From the NCBI GenBank assembly GCA_016025055.1, contig CP065590.1, positions 4,402,001 through 4,466,000 on the forward strand: a stretch of 64,000 nucleotides of DNA. The letters are read 5' to 3'. Shown here one piece after another: positions 54,635-63,636 of this stretch. The notes under the pieces were generated by a model. The model did no database searches and was not told the DNA's origin. It worked only from the letters and a program-made list of their open reading frames with translations. Made by a program: the position numbers and the translations under genes. The DNA comes from Chryseobacterium indologenes. GTDB lineage: Bacteria; Bacteroidota; Bacteroidia; Flavobacteriales; Weeksellaceae. The first letter of the stretch is position 1, and each line of letters starts with the position of its first letter.

Positions 54635-55081
54635 ATGAAAAAAATTGGCGAGCACAGAACACTTCTTGGAGTAGATAAAAACGTTACTTTAAAAGAATTA
54701 AAAACGATTTACAGAAATGTGATGAAAGATACACATCCTGATAAATTTATCAATGACGAAACAGGAAAGCAGGAAGCTGAAGAAAAAAGCAAGTCTGTGA
54801 TTGAAGCCTATCATTTTTTGGTAAGCATTAATCCTGAGACCCAGGAAAAGTATAAAGAAGAATATACTGAAACCATTACAAAATCTAATATTCAGGATTT
54901 TTACCTTGAAAAATCGATTTTGACGGTTCAGCATCTGAACGGAAATATGTATGAATACATGGGAGTTCCGAGAAATACCTACATTAAAATGGTCAATGCT
55001 GACTCACCAAGCCGTTTTGCAAGAAGACATATCTATGGAAACTTCATCTACAGAAAGTCCGGAGAGGCAATGGCAGATTAA
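54635..55081 (+). CDS. J-domain plus KTSC-domain protein
   Basis: 148 aa. Residues about 5-70 form a J domain with the diagnostic HPD in KDTHPDKF, which stimulates DnaK ATPase. Residues about 78-145 are a KTSC domain, with VQHLNGNMYEYMGVP and SPSRFARRHIYGNFIYR. There is no Gly/Phe-rich or zinc-finger region, so this is a class III co-chaperone. KTSC domains occur alone or fused to nucleic-acid proteins; their role is unknown. It is followed by a terminator. Confidence 0.85.
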   Translation: MKKIGEHRTLLGVDKNVTLKELKTIYRNVMKDTHPDKFINDETGKQEAEEKSKSVIEAYHFLVSINPETQEKYKEEYTETITKSNIQDFYLEKSILTVQHLNGNMYEYMGVPRNTYIKMVNADSPSRFARRHIYGNFIYRKSGEAMAD

Positions 55082-55105
55082 TTTTTTTCATATAAAAATA
55101 TACAG

Positions 55106-55137
55106 AGACTTTCGGCTGATTCCGGAAGTCTTTTTTT
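55106..55137 (+). terminator. Terminator of the J-domain/KTSC gene
   Basis: Arms AGACTTTCGG and CCGGAAGTCT pair over 10 bp (one T-G wobble), 6-base loop, then seven T. Confidence 0.85.
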
Positions 55138-55284
55138 GCAACACAAGAATAAAATTAGACATTAGTACGGGAATTTATTAGTATCCGAGTATTAGCGGCT
55201 AGCAAAAATTTCTCAAATTTTCTTGGAGTTTTTGGTTTGTTCCGAAAGCTTTTTTCATTAAAAAATGACACAATAGTATGTTTA

Positions 55285-55346
55285 GGCTAAAGCCAATATC
55301 CATGCTATTTTATTAAGCGGTCTAAAATCCGCTCCTATTGATATGA
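55285..55346. repeat. Intergenic REP-like double hairpin
   Basis: The 341-base stretch 55138-55478 holds no gene. Within it lie two short hairpins with matching cores: GGCTAAAGCC (55285-55294) and GCGG-TCTAAAAT-CCGC (55317-55332), followed by CTCCTATTGATATGAC. Such paired CTAAA-containing hairpins recall short intergenic repeats of this genus as I remember them. Downstream, an imperfect inverted repeat (GTTGTGA at 55363-55369 to TCACAAC at 55407-55413) has no T run and is not a good terminator. Confidence 0.4.
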
Positions 55347-55478
55347 CATTGCATTATAAAACGTTGTGAGTTTTTTTGTAATTTGTCTTCATAAAATATT
55401 ACAAATTCACAACTCATATCTTTTCAGCCAATATTTACAGGTCATCTTTTGTCTTTTTTATTCTACAACACATACTAA

Positions 55479-55507
55479 AAAGCGCCTCAGAAAATCTGAG
55501 GCGCTTT
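55479..55507 (-). terminator. Terminator of the RND efflux operon
   Basis: Perfect 13 bp stem AAAGCGCCTCAGA / TCTGAGGCGCTTT with a 3-base loop. On the minus strand it is followed by T-rich sequence and lies 23 bases past the RND stop. Confidence 0.9.
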
Positions 55508-55530
55508 CGGTTAATTAATAAGGTTTGATT

Positions 55531-58500
55531 TTATTTGTCTAAATGTTTAGGAGTAAATCCGTCTTCATTTAATTCTCTGTGTACGTAATCGGCTTTCATT
55601 TCAGCTTCATAGTCTACTTTATTGTCTTTACCCATTCTTCTTAAAATAGAGTCAAACAGGGAGTATACTACCGGTACAATAATCAAGGTCAGGAATAAAG
55701 ACGATGTCAGACCACCGATAACTACCCATGCAAGACCTTTATTCATCTCCGCTCCTGCTCCGGTTGCCAATGCGATCGGTAACATACCGAAGATCATCGC
55801 AATCGTTGTCATCAGGATCGGACGAAGACGGGCGTGGTTGGCCTGGATCAATGCATCATGAGTGGTTGCACCTGCTGCTTTTCTTGCATTGGTAAAGTCA
55901 ACGATCATAATTGCGTTCTTCGCTACAAGACCGATCAACATGATCATCCCCAGCATGGTAAAGATGTTCAATGAATTCGCAGTCAGGGCAAGGATTACCA
56001 TTACTCCGATCATTGCCAGCGGAATAGAGAATAATACCACAAACGGATATACGAAACTGTCATACAGTGACACCATTACCAGGTAAACCAATACGATAGC
56101 CGCCATTAATGCAATCCCTAAAGTACCGAAACCTTCCTGCTGGTTTTCCATATCACCACTCCAGATGTAATCTACACCGATAGGTTTTTTACCTTTCATA
56201 AATTTGTCTGCCCATTCGTTGGCAACATCTCCTACAGGTCTACCTACGGCTTTAGCTCTTACTTTTACGGAAGGAGATTTATCTCTACGTTCAAGCAAAC
56301 TCGGTCCTGAGCCCATTTTAACATCAGCAAACTGGGTCAGACGAACCTGTTGCCCCTGTGCATTGGTAAATATCAGGTTTTTAACATCATCAATAGATTG
56401 TCTGTTAAGATCTCCGAAACGGATATTGATATCATATTCATATTCTCCGGCTTTGAATTTTCCGTCGGTATTTCCGTTGAATGCTGTTTGCATCGTCTGT
56501 CCTACGCTGGAAACATTCAGGCCTAAAGAAGCCATTTTATCTCTGTCAAGCGTTACCTGTACTTCCGGGTTACCAGAGTCTGTAGATAATTCCGCATCCA
56601 CTGCTCCTGGAACTTTTTTCAGCAATTCAAGAATTCTTGTCGCTTCTTTTACAGCGGTTGCATTATCAGGTGCTGTTACTACCATTTCAATCGGAGCATT
56701 CTCCGCTCCCATGATACCAATTGGAGCTGTCTTGAACTCGACACCTGTGAATTTCTCTTCTAAAGCTCTTTTTACTTTTGCAGCTTTGATGTTTGTACTT
56801 TCAGAACGCTCAGACTTATCAGTTAAGTTTACCTGAACCTCCGACTGATACGTTGTAGCCTGGGCTCCACCAAAACCTGTTGACTGCTGACCAACTGTAG
56901 TAATCAAGTCTACAACATCTTTATCATTTCTTAAATACTTCTCAACATCTAATGTCAACTGGTTAGTTTTCTCAATTGTGGCATCTTTTGAAAGCTCCAT
57001 CTGAACCAAGAACTGACCACGGTCAATCGGTGGGAAGAACTCTCCTCCGATGAAACCGAAGATCACCAACAGGAATGAACTTATCAGAATAATAAAGGTA
57101 ACAATCACTGTTGTAACTCTTCTTAAGGTTGTTTTCAAGCACCATTCAAGGATGTCAGTAATCCAGTGAGTAAATTTGTCGATAAGGCTTTCAAACCATA
57201 AGATAAATTTCTCAAACCAGTTTTTACCGGTTAAATGCTCCAGTTTACCAAATCTTGATGATAACCAAGGAATAATGGTAAATGATGCTAACAATGAAAG
57301 TAAGGTTGCAATGACTACGGTGACGCAGAACTGAGCCAGGATATTGGCAACAAGCCCTGAACTCATCGCAATCGGTAAGAATACCACCACAATTACAAGA
57401 GTAATCGCCGCTACGGTAAATCCGATTTCCGAAGCTCCGTCGTAGGCTGCCCTGATCTTACTTTTACCCATCTCCATGTGACGGTAAATATTCTCCAGTA
57501 CTACAATCGCATCATCCACAAGAATACCCACCACAAGGGAAAGCCCCAATAAACTCATTAAGTTCAGCGTATATCCCATCAGGTGCATTCCAATGAACGC
57601 CGCTACCAATGATGCCGGGATGGAAACCATTACAATAAATGCGTTTCTGATACTGTGAAGGAACAATAACATGACGATAGCCACAAGGATAATCGCTAAG
57701 AATAAGTCGAAAATTACGTGGTTTGCTGATTCCAGGGTAAAATCTGTCGTATCGTTTACGACTTTTACTTTTACTCCCTGAATTTTATATGCTTCTTCTA
57801 CAGTTTTAATGGTTTTGCGAACACTTTCAGATACTGCTACGGCATTGGCGTCAGACTGCTTTTTAACCTGCATTAAGATCGTCGGAAACTGATTGAATCT
57901 TGCTACTTTTTCAACATCTTTCTGAGAGTCAAAAACCGATGCCACATCAGATAAACGGACCTGAGCCCCGTTTTTATTGGAAACCACCAGGCTGTTCATT
58001 TCTGCAATCGACTTATATTTTCCTGACAGTCTGATCGTAGATTTCGTCGTTCTGGTTTTCAAACTTCCTGTAGGGAAATCTAAGTTTGAGGAAAGAATTG
58101 CCTGTTGTACATCACCAATAGAAAGGCCGTACCCCTGTAATTTTTTCTCATCAAGATTCACCTGAATTTCTCTTTCCTGACCTCCTACAAGATCTACTTT
58201 TGCTACTCCGTTTACACGGGAGAAAATAGGTTCGATCTTTTTATCCAACAGGTCATAAAGGTCTTTACTGTTCAGTTTATCGGATGAGATACTCATGGTA
58301 ATAATCGGTAAATCATCCAGTGAGAATTTATTCAGTGACGGTGCTTTTACGTCTTTAGGGAAATCTGCCAGAATAGCATTTACCTTACGTTGTGCATCAT
58401 TCAAAGCAAAGTCAACATCTGCACCATTGTTCAGCTGAACCATGATCACGGATAAACTTTCGTAGGAAGAAGATTCTACTTTTTTACATTTTCCAGAGAA

Positions 58501-58715
58501 CCCACGGCATCTTCAATCTTTCGGGTAACCGAAGTTTCCACCTCTGCTGGTGAAGCTCCGGGATACACTGTAGAAATGGTTACCATATTGGTTTCAAATT
58601 TCGGAATCAATTCGTATCCCATGAGCGTATAACTCAGGATACCTCCCAGCGTCAGAATTGTAAATAATACAATTACCAGCGAGGGTCTTTTAATCGATAT
58701 TTCTGCTAACTTCAT
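55531..58715 (-). pseudogene. HAE1-type RND efflux permease, frameshifted
   Basis: Rejoined length is about 1061 aa, normal for AcrB-type pumps. The N-terminal part (58476-58715) begins MKLAEISIKRPSLVIVL and stops after SLENVKK; the rest (55531-58449) restarts in another frame. A seventh A in the six-A run at about 58480-58485 restores VKKVESSSYESLSVIMV. The proton-relay Asp pair is present in GILVDDAIVVLENIYRH, along with the twelve transmembrane segments and the two large periplasmic loops. It is the third structural gene of a tolC-MFP-RND set. It pumps drugs, detergents or metals out of the cell. The break looks like a homopolymer error in a functional gene. Confidence 0.9.
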
Positions 58716-58722
58716 AGACCTT

Positions 58723-59784
58723 CTACTTTATAATGTTCACTTTAGATCCGTTATCCAGGTTGATCTGTCCGCTGGTTACTACCTGTTCGCCACCGTTCAA
58801 TCCGCTTAATACCTGAACTTTATTTCCGTAGATTTTTCCTACGGTTACTTTGATCATCTTAGCAACTCCGTTTTCAACGATAAACAGCTGTCCTGAGCTT
58901 ACCCCATTTACAAAAGCTTCTGCCGGCACTGTCAGCATATTCTGAGTTTCCGCACCATGGTTTGTCTTAAATGTTGCTGTGGCATACATTCCTGCTTTTA
59001 AATTTCCTCTGTTCTGAACTTCAATTTCAACCGGGAAATTTAAAGAAGCATCACTTTTAGGAGCGATAAATGTAATTCTTCCCGAAAAAGAATCTTCAGG
59101 TAACACATTCACTTTAACAGGTACTTCCTGCCCAAGTTGTATTCTTCCGATCTGGCTTTCATCCACAAATACAGAAAGTTTTAAGCTGTTGATATTCACA
59201 ATTTCAAACATCGCTGTCCCCGGAGAAACCACTGTTCCGGGCTCTACCATCTTTTTGTTGATCGTTCCGCTGATCCCTGCACGGATGCTTGTGTCATTCA
59301 CTTTTACTCCCTGAGCTCTTACGGCAGCCTGCATATTTTTAAGCTGCAATCTCGAGTTGTCAAGTTGTTGTTTGGTAACTCCACCGGTTTTATAGGCGTT
59401 TTCGTAACGTTGGTTATCAATAATAGCGTTCTGCAAATTATTCTGAGCCTGAGCCACATCTACTTCAATCGCATCTCTTTTGATGGTAGCCAATACCTGG
59501 CCTGCGCCTACTCTGGAACCTTCTTTCACCAACACGTTAACGATACGGCCGGAAATCTCAGAAGCCTGGTTCATTTCCTGTTTGGGAAGAAATGTTCCGT
59601 TTGCGGAATAGTCGGTGTCAATATTTTCTCTTGAAACGGTTACGATATTGACATTGATTTTATCTACCTGCTTGGCAACTTCTTTTACTTCCTGAGTCTG
59701 TTTTTCTTTGTTACCGGCAATTTTATAAGCAGCTAAACCTACGAGTACAGCGGCTACGATGATATATATTAAAGTTTTTTTCAT
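58723..59784 (-). CDS. RND efflux periplasmic adaptor (membrane fusion protein)
   Basis: 353 aa. An N-terminal membrane anchor (TLIYIIVAAVLVGLAAYKI) is followed by the lipoyl/barrel-sandwich half (EISGRIVNVLVKEGSRVGAG), an alpha-hairpin (about residues 110-160), the second half of the lipoyl domain (AGISGTINKKMVEPGTVVSP), a beta-barrel and a membrane-proximal domain. It links the RND pump with the outer membrane channel. It is 7 bases before the RND gene and 6 after the tolC-like gene. Confidence 0.92.
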   Translation of the reverse strand: MKKTLIYIIVAAVLVGLAAYKIAGNKEKQTQEVKEVAKQVDKINVNIVTVSRENIDTDYSANGTFLPKQEMNQASEISGRIVNVLVKEGSRVGAGQVLATIKRDAIEVDVAQAQNNLQNAIIDNQRYENAYKTGGVTKQQLDNSRLQLKNMQAAVRAQGVKVNDTSIRAGISGTINKKMVEPGTVVSPGTAMFEIVNINSLKLSVFVDESQIGRIQLGQEVPVKVNVLPEDSFSGRITFIAPKSDASLNFPVEIEVQNRGNLKAGMYATATFKTNHGAETQNMLTVPAEAFVNGVSSGQLFIVENGVAKMIKVTVGKIYGNKVQVLSGLNGGEQVVTSGQINLDNGSKVNIIK

Positions 59785-59790
59785 TGTTTA

Positions 59791-61158
59791 TTATAAGTTT
59801 TGTAGTGTGTTTAACTCTCCTTTTGCTTTAATGACTTTGATCTCAGCCTGCTTATAGTCCAGTAGTGCATTGGCATAGTTCTGTTTTGCCTGGGTAAGTG
59901 CATTTTCAGTATCCAGGACCTCAGTAAGTGTTGCTAAACCGTACTGGTAGTTAGACTGAGTATTTTTCTGTACTTTTTCCGCCAGATCCACATTATCCTT
60001 CATGCTCTGGATATTGATAATGGCATTTTCCATATTGGTAATGGCATTTTTATAATCCAGGCTCAGGTTAAGCTTTTTGTTTTGGATATCCTGATCCAGA
60101 TCCTGAATATCAATTTCAGCCTGTTGGATCTGAGCTTTGGTAGCACCACCCATAAAAATCGGGATCTTAATAGCGACTCCGATTGATGCATAATCTCCCC
60201 AGTTTGTTCCCTGGCTTGATCCTGTTGCATAGGGGAATTTATTTCCTAATCCCTGCCATCCGTAATTTGCTGAAAGGCCTACAGTAGGATAAAGATTGGC
60301 TACCGTTGCTTTTTTGTTATATTCTAAAAGCTCTCTTTGTTTGTTTAAAACTTTTAACTCAGAACGGGTTTCCAGATTCACGTTTGTGCCTAACAGTTCA
60401 GGATTGGGTACAATTTCTTTTTCCTCCAGCTCAATTGAGTTCTCAATAGGAACACCCATATAAAACTTCAACGAATTTTTTGAAACTTCAACGGCATTGA
60501 TCAATTGCTGCTTATTGGATTTAATATTGGTAAGCTGAACATTGGTACGGTCGAGATCAATTGGCTTAGCCAAACCGTTATCTACCAGACTTTTAATAAC
60601 ATTTCTTACTCTTTCCGTATTGGCATAACTTTCTTCAACAGTTTTAAGATTCTCTTCCTGAACAAAAACCTGATAATAAGCTGTGGCTACATTTTCAATG
60701 ATTTGCTCATTCGTTAATTCAGAGTTTAAAAGGTAAAACTCTCTTGTTGATTTTGCGGCTTTAAGGCCAATAAAAACCCGCTGATCAAAAATATTCTGAT
60801 TAAGAGTTACCACGTTTACAGATTGCCATTTTGTACCGAAAGCAACCGGAATAAGCTCACCCGGCTTTCCTATAATCTCTCCCGGAAGAACAGATTTCTG
60901 CAAAATGGGGTTGTAAGTGTTACTGATGGTAGCACTGATCTGAGGTAAAGCCCCGGCTCTGGCCTCATCAATCTTATATTCAGCTTTTTTAACCTGTAAG
61001 GCCGCTTTTTTAGCTTCTGCCTTATTCTGAAGTGCCTGTTTGATTGCTTCCTGCAGAGAAACCTGCTGCTGAGCAGACACTGATGAAAAGCTGAAAATCA
61101 TAAATGCTGCAGCTATCCCAATTTTTAGCTTTTTAGCAGTTATACGTTTTCTTTTCAT
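59791..61158 (-). CDS. TolC-family outer membrane efflux protein
   Basis: 455 aa with a long, basic signal peptide (MKRKRITAKKLKIGIAAAFM... cleavage near SVSAQ). It contains the two repeated outer-membrane-efflux halves with long coiled-coil helices (QALQNKAEAKKAALQVKKA; TNVQLTNIKSNKQQLINA; NTQSNYQYGLATLTEVLDTE). Three copies would form a trans-envelope channel for the RND pump. It starts the structural gene set, 87 bases after the tetR stop, so it may be co-transcribed with tetR. Confidence 0.92.
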   Translation of the reverse strand: MKRKRITAKKLKIGIAAAFMIFSFSSVSAQQQVSLQEAIKQALQNKAEAKKAALQVKKAEYKIDEARAGALPQISATISNTYNPILQKSVLPGEIIGKPGELIPVAFGTKWQSVNVVTLNQNIFDQRVFIGLKAAKSTREFYLLNSELTNEQIIENVATAYYQVFVQEENLKTVEESYANTERVRNVIKSLVDNGLAKPIDLDRTNVQLTNIKSNKQQLINAVEVSKNSLKFYMGVPIENSIELEEKEIVPNPELLGTNVNLETRSELKVLNKQRELLEYNKKATVANLYPTVGLSANYGWQGLGNKFPYATGSSQGTNWGDYASIGVAIKIPIFMGGATKAQIQQAEIDIQDLDQDIQNKKLNLSLDYKNAITNMENAIINIQSMKDNVDLAEKVQKNTQSNYQYGLATLTEVLDTENALTQAKQNYANALLDYKQAEIKVIKAKGELNTLQNL

Positions 61159-61245
61159 AATTTTATACTTCGTTTATTTTCTTATTCAGTTCAGTCTTTA
61201 TTTTTTTCTAAATGACGAATCATTTTCAGAAATACTTTAGTTTTT

Positions 61246-61839
61246 TTAATTTTTAAACAACATATTGATGATAATCTCTTTTCTTTCCGAAATAATTTTA
61301 TCATATTCCTGATCACTGATCATCAGATTTTCCATAAACAAGGGTCTTATAGCACTTGGAAAGACTAATAATGAAACCATATTCAGAACAAACTGAACGG
61401 GTGCCATTTTCTCTACATTTCCCAATTCCATTTCTTTTTCAATATCGCTGTACAGCTCTTCCAGAACATCTTCTTCAATTTCTCTGCTGTGGCAGGTCCC
61501 TTTATTAATCTGTGAAACGATATAGGTTTCCAGATATGGGTACTGAAGACTTGTAGCAAGGCTGCTTTCTATAAATTTGCTGATCTTTTGCTTAAACGGC
61601 AGATCGGATCTCTGAATAATAGTAGACTTTTCCTGTTCTACTTTCTGGGCTTCATCAAAGATGATCTGAATCAGCTTATCTCTTGATCGGAAATAATAAT
61701 TAATCAGAGTTCTATTAACTCCCGCTGCATCGGCAATCTCCTGCGTAGTAGCATCAAATTTTCCTTTCACAAAGAACAAATTCTTCGCTGTCTCCTTGAT
61801 CAATTCCTGTGTTTGGTCTTTTTTTGCTTGATTTGACAT
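61246..61839 (-). CDS. TetR-family transcriptional regulator of the efflux operon
   Basis: 197 aa. The N-terminal HTH is clear (GKFDATTQEIADAAGVNRTL and INYYFRSRDKLIQIIF), and the rest is an all-helical ligand-binding domain. It is upstream of tolC-MFP-RND on the same strand and very likely represses them and itself. Palindromic operator-like sequences flank its own promoter at 61841-61921. The inducer is unknown. Confidence 0.93.
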   Translation of the reverse strand: MSNQAKKDQTQELIKETAKNLFFVKGKFDATTQEIADAAGVNRTLINYYFRSRDKLIQIIFDEAQKVEQEKSTIIQRSDLPFKQKISKFIESSLATSLQYPYLETYIVSQINKGTCHSREIEEDVLEELYSDIEKEMELGNVEKMAPVQFVLNMVSLLVFPSAIRPLFMENLMISDQEYDKIISERKEIIINMLFKN

Positions 61840-61840
61840 T

Positions 61841-61921
61841 TTTGTTAAACAAATTTGTGCAAAATTACACTTTTTTCATTTTTGACAAAATTGTTAAACA
61901 AAAAAATTAAACAAATTTGTT
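61841..61921. promoter_or_regulatory. Cluster of TetR operator-like palindromes
   Basis: Three dyad sites share the core TTGTT/AACAA: TTTGTT-A-AACAAA at 61841-61853, TTGTT-A-AACAA at 61891-61901, and AACAAATTTGTT at 61910-61921. The first lies directly next to the tetR start codon and the second just upstream of the -33 element. Binding of TetR would block its own promoter and the operon behind it. The assignment is inferred from symmetry and position. Confidence 0.6.
61860..61888 (-). promoter_or_regulatory. Promoter of the tetR-efflux operon
   Basis: On the minus strand, TTG (61888-61886), an 18-base spacer and TAATTTTG (61867-61860) match the Bacteroidota -33/-7 consensus. It lies between operator-like palindromes, about 20 bases before the tetR start. 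Confidence 0.6.
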
Positions 61922-61972
61922 ATGATTTGCATCATGTTTTTGTTTTTATGTACAACCATAGGTTACGAAAAA

Positions 61973-62003
61973 AAAAAGAGACTGCTGTGGGCAATCTCTT
62001 TTT
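61973..62003 (-). terminator. Terminator of the CvfB-like gene
   Basis: Arms AAAAAGAGA and TCTCTTTTT pair over 9 bp, with a GC/GC step inside the 13-base loop. It lies 38 bases past the CvfB-like stop on the minus strand. Confidence 0.7.
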
Positions 62004-62040
62004 ATAAATATCTTTAAATTCCTGTTTGTAAGCAATATGA

Positions 62041-62865
62041 CTATAACAACCTGATCTTATCGTCTGAAATATCAATAATTTTATCTTTATAAAGTCCTCC
62101 GATGGCTTTTTTGAAGTTCTTTTTACTCATCTGAAGTTCGTCTTTGATTTCTTCAGGAGAAGATTTATCCGATACGTACAAAAGGCCGTAATTTTCTTCC
62201 AGTTTATTAAGAATTTTCTGTTTGAATTCATCAATATTTTCAAAACCGTCGGGTTGTAAAGACACGTCAATCTTGCCGTCTTCACGAATGGCTTTAATGT
62301 ATCCTGATTCTTCGGATAAAGGGTACAGCTTTTTGAATACATCAGATGCGTAGATAAGGCCGATATATTTTTTATTAATGATAACGTTCCAGCCCAGCTC
62401 ACTTTCATTCATCATAATGAGATCTACTTTATCTCCGGTCTGAAAAGGAACATCCTGATACTGAGGATTTCGCTTGAACTTTGTGGTTCCAGTAATCAGG
62501 TCCATATCCTTATCTACATAAATGTAAACCAGGTATCTTTTCCCTTCAATAATTTTGGTTTTCTGCTGTTTGTACGGGATAAATAAATCTTTAATGATTC
62601 CCCAATCCATAAAGGCCCCGCTTGGAAGACTCTGCACACAACTCATTACAGCAAATTCCCCTACTTCGGCCAAAGGAATTTCGGTGGTAGCCTTTAATTT
62701 ATCATCATCCTGATAAACGAAAACCTCAACATACTCACCTACTTCTTTTTCTTCCTGAATGAAGATTTTAGGTAAAAATGCCTTTTCACCGGATCCGTCG
62801 GTAAGGATCCATCCTGAATTAATTTTTTCTGAAATTTCTAAACTTTGGGTTTTTCCGAGTTGCAT
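62041..62865 (-). CDS. S1 RNA-binding protein, CvfB/YitL family
   Basis: 274 aa, no signal peptide. CvfB-type proteins have three S1-like OB folds and a C-terminal winged helix, and bind RNA to affect expression. Here the S1 repeats can be seen near MDWGIIKDLFIPYKQQKT, LGWNVIINKKYIGLIYAS and GYIKAIREDGKIDVSLQPDG, and the winged helix is at the C-terminus (DELQMSKKNFKKAIGGLYKD). It is divergent from the small secreted protein gene. Confidence 0.9.
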   Translation of the reverse strand: MQLGKTQSLEISEKINSGWILTDGSGEKAFLPKIFIQEEKEVGEYVEVFVYQDDDKLKATTEIPLAEVGEFAVMSCVQSLPSGAFMDWGIIKDLFIPYKQQKTKIIEGKRYLVYIYVDKDMDLITGTTKFKRNPQYQDVPFQTGDKVDLIMMNESELGWNVIINKKYIGLIYASDVFKKLYPLSEESGYIKAIREDGKIDVSLQPDGFENIDEFKQKILNKLEENYGLLYVSDKSSPEEIKDELQMSKKNFKKAIGGLYKDKIIDISDDKIRLL

Positions 62866-62978
62866 TGATGATAAAATTAGCTGACAAAGGTACGGAAATT
62901 TGAAGATTTCAACCTATTTAAACATGACCTAATCTTTTCAAAGCTATCATTAATCTTTCAACAAGCCGATAAAACCTG

Positions 62979-62986
62979 TACATTTG
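62979..62986 (+). promoter_or_regulatory. -7 box (TACATTTG) of the small secreted protein gene
   Basis: Exact TAnnTTTG, 17 bases before the ATG at 63004. A -33 TTG is not evident. Confidence 0.45.
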
Positions 62987-63003
62987 AATAAAAATACTAA
63001 CAC

Positions 63004-63453
63004 ATGAAAAAATTGTGGATCGCAGCATTCATTCTTTCTGCATGGGCTTTACACGCTCAGATTTTTGAAAAAACAGCCTTTAATCTAGGCTACCGGTACA
63101 CAGGAAGAAATGTGATACAGGCCGGATTAGACTTCAGAATCGGAGATTCAAGATATAAATCTGTCATCCTTGGTCCTTCTGTCCTTTATACCCGCATCAA
63201 CCATAACGATACATTTATCCCTGAAGCCCACATTTATTATAGCAACAATGGTCAGCTGTATGGCGCATCAATTAATCAGTATTCGATAGAACCACGAATT
63301 GGCATTTCGCTATTCAATATATTTTTTCTCAATACGGGATATGCCATTCCTATTCATGATGATAGATATTTTAAAGGAGTAACCTTCGGCATACAATTCA
63401 ATATTGCACCGGTAAAAAGTTCAAAATTTTATGATCATATGAAAATGATGTAG
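63004..63453 (+). CDS. Small secreted or outer-membrane protein, unknown function
   Basis: 149 aa with a Sec signal peptide (MKKLWIAAFILSAWALHAQ). The rest has alternating strands rich in Tyr, Gly and Asn (FNLGYRYTGRNVIQAGLDF, GISLFNIFFLNTGYAIPI), consistent with a small beta-barrel of the outer membrane. No family was recognised. Function unknown. Nothing else is seen in 63454-63636 except short AT-rich sequence. Confidence 0.72.
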   Translation: MKKLWIAAFILSAWALHAQIFEKTAFNLGYRYTGRNVIQAGLDFRIGDSRYKSVILGPSVLYTRINHNDTFIPEAHIYYSNNGQLYGASINQYSIEPRIGISLFNIFFLNTGYAIPIHDDRYFKGVTFGIQFNIAPVKSSKFYDHMKMM

Positions 63454-63636
63454 ATTTTCTGTTTGCTTTTCAACAATATACATTACATTTTATTTGTACA
63501 TCATTGGTATCTTTTTATTTTTAGTGAAATATACAGATACTTTCTTAGCTTTTTTGCTACGAATGCACGAATAAATCTGCCTTAGTTAGCTGCTAATGGT
63601 ACTATAAGGATATGACTCTATGCCTGTGGAAACTGC

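Noticed and set aside
63540..63600. Sequence CTACGAATGCACGAATAAAT resembling a repeat seen in flavobacteria
   Set aside because: Only one copy in the window, so it cannot be supported as a repeat from this sequence.
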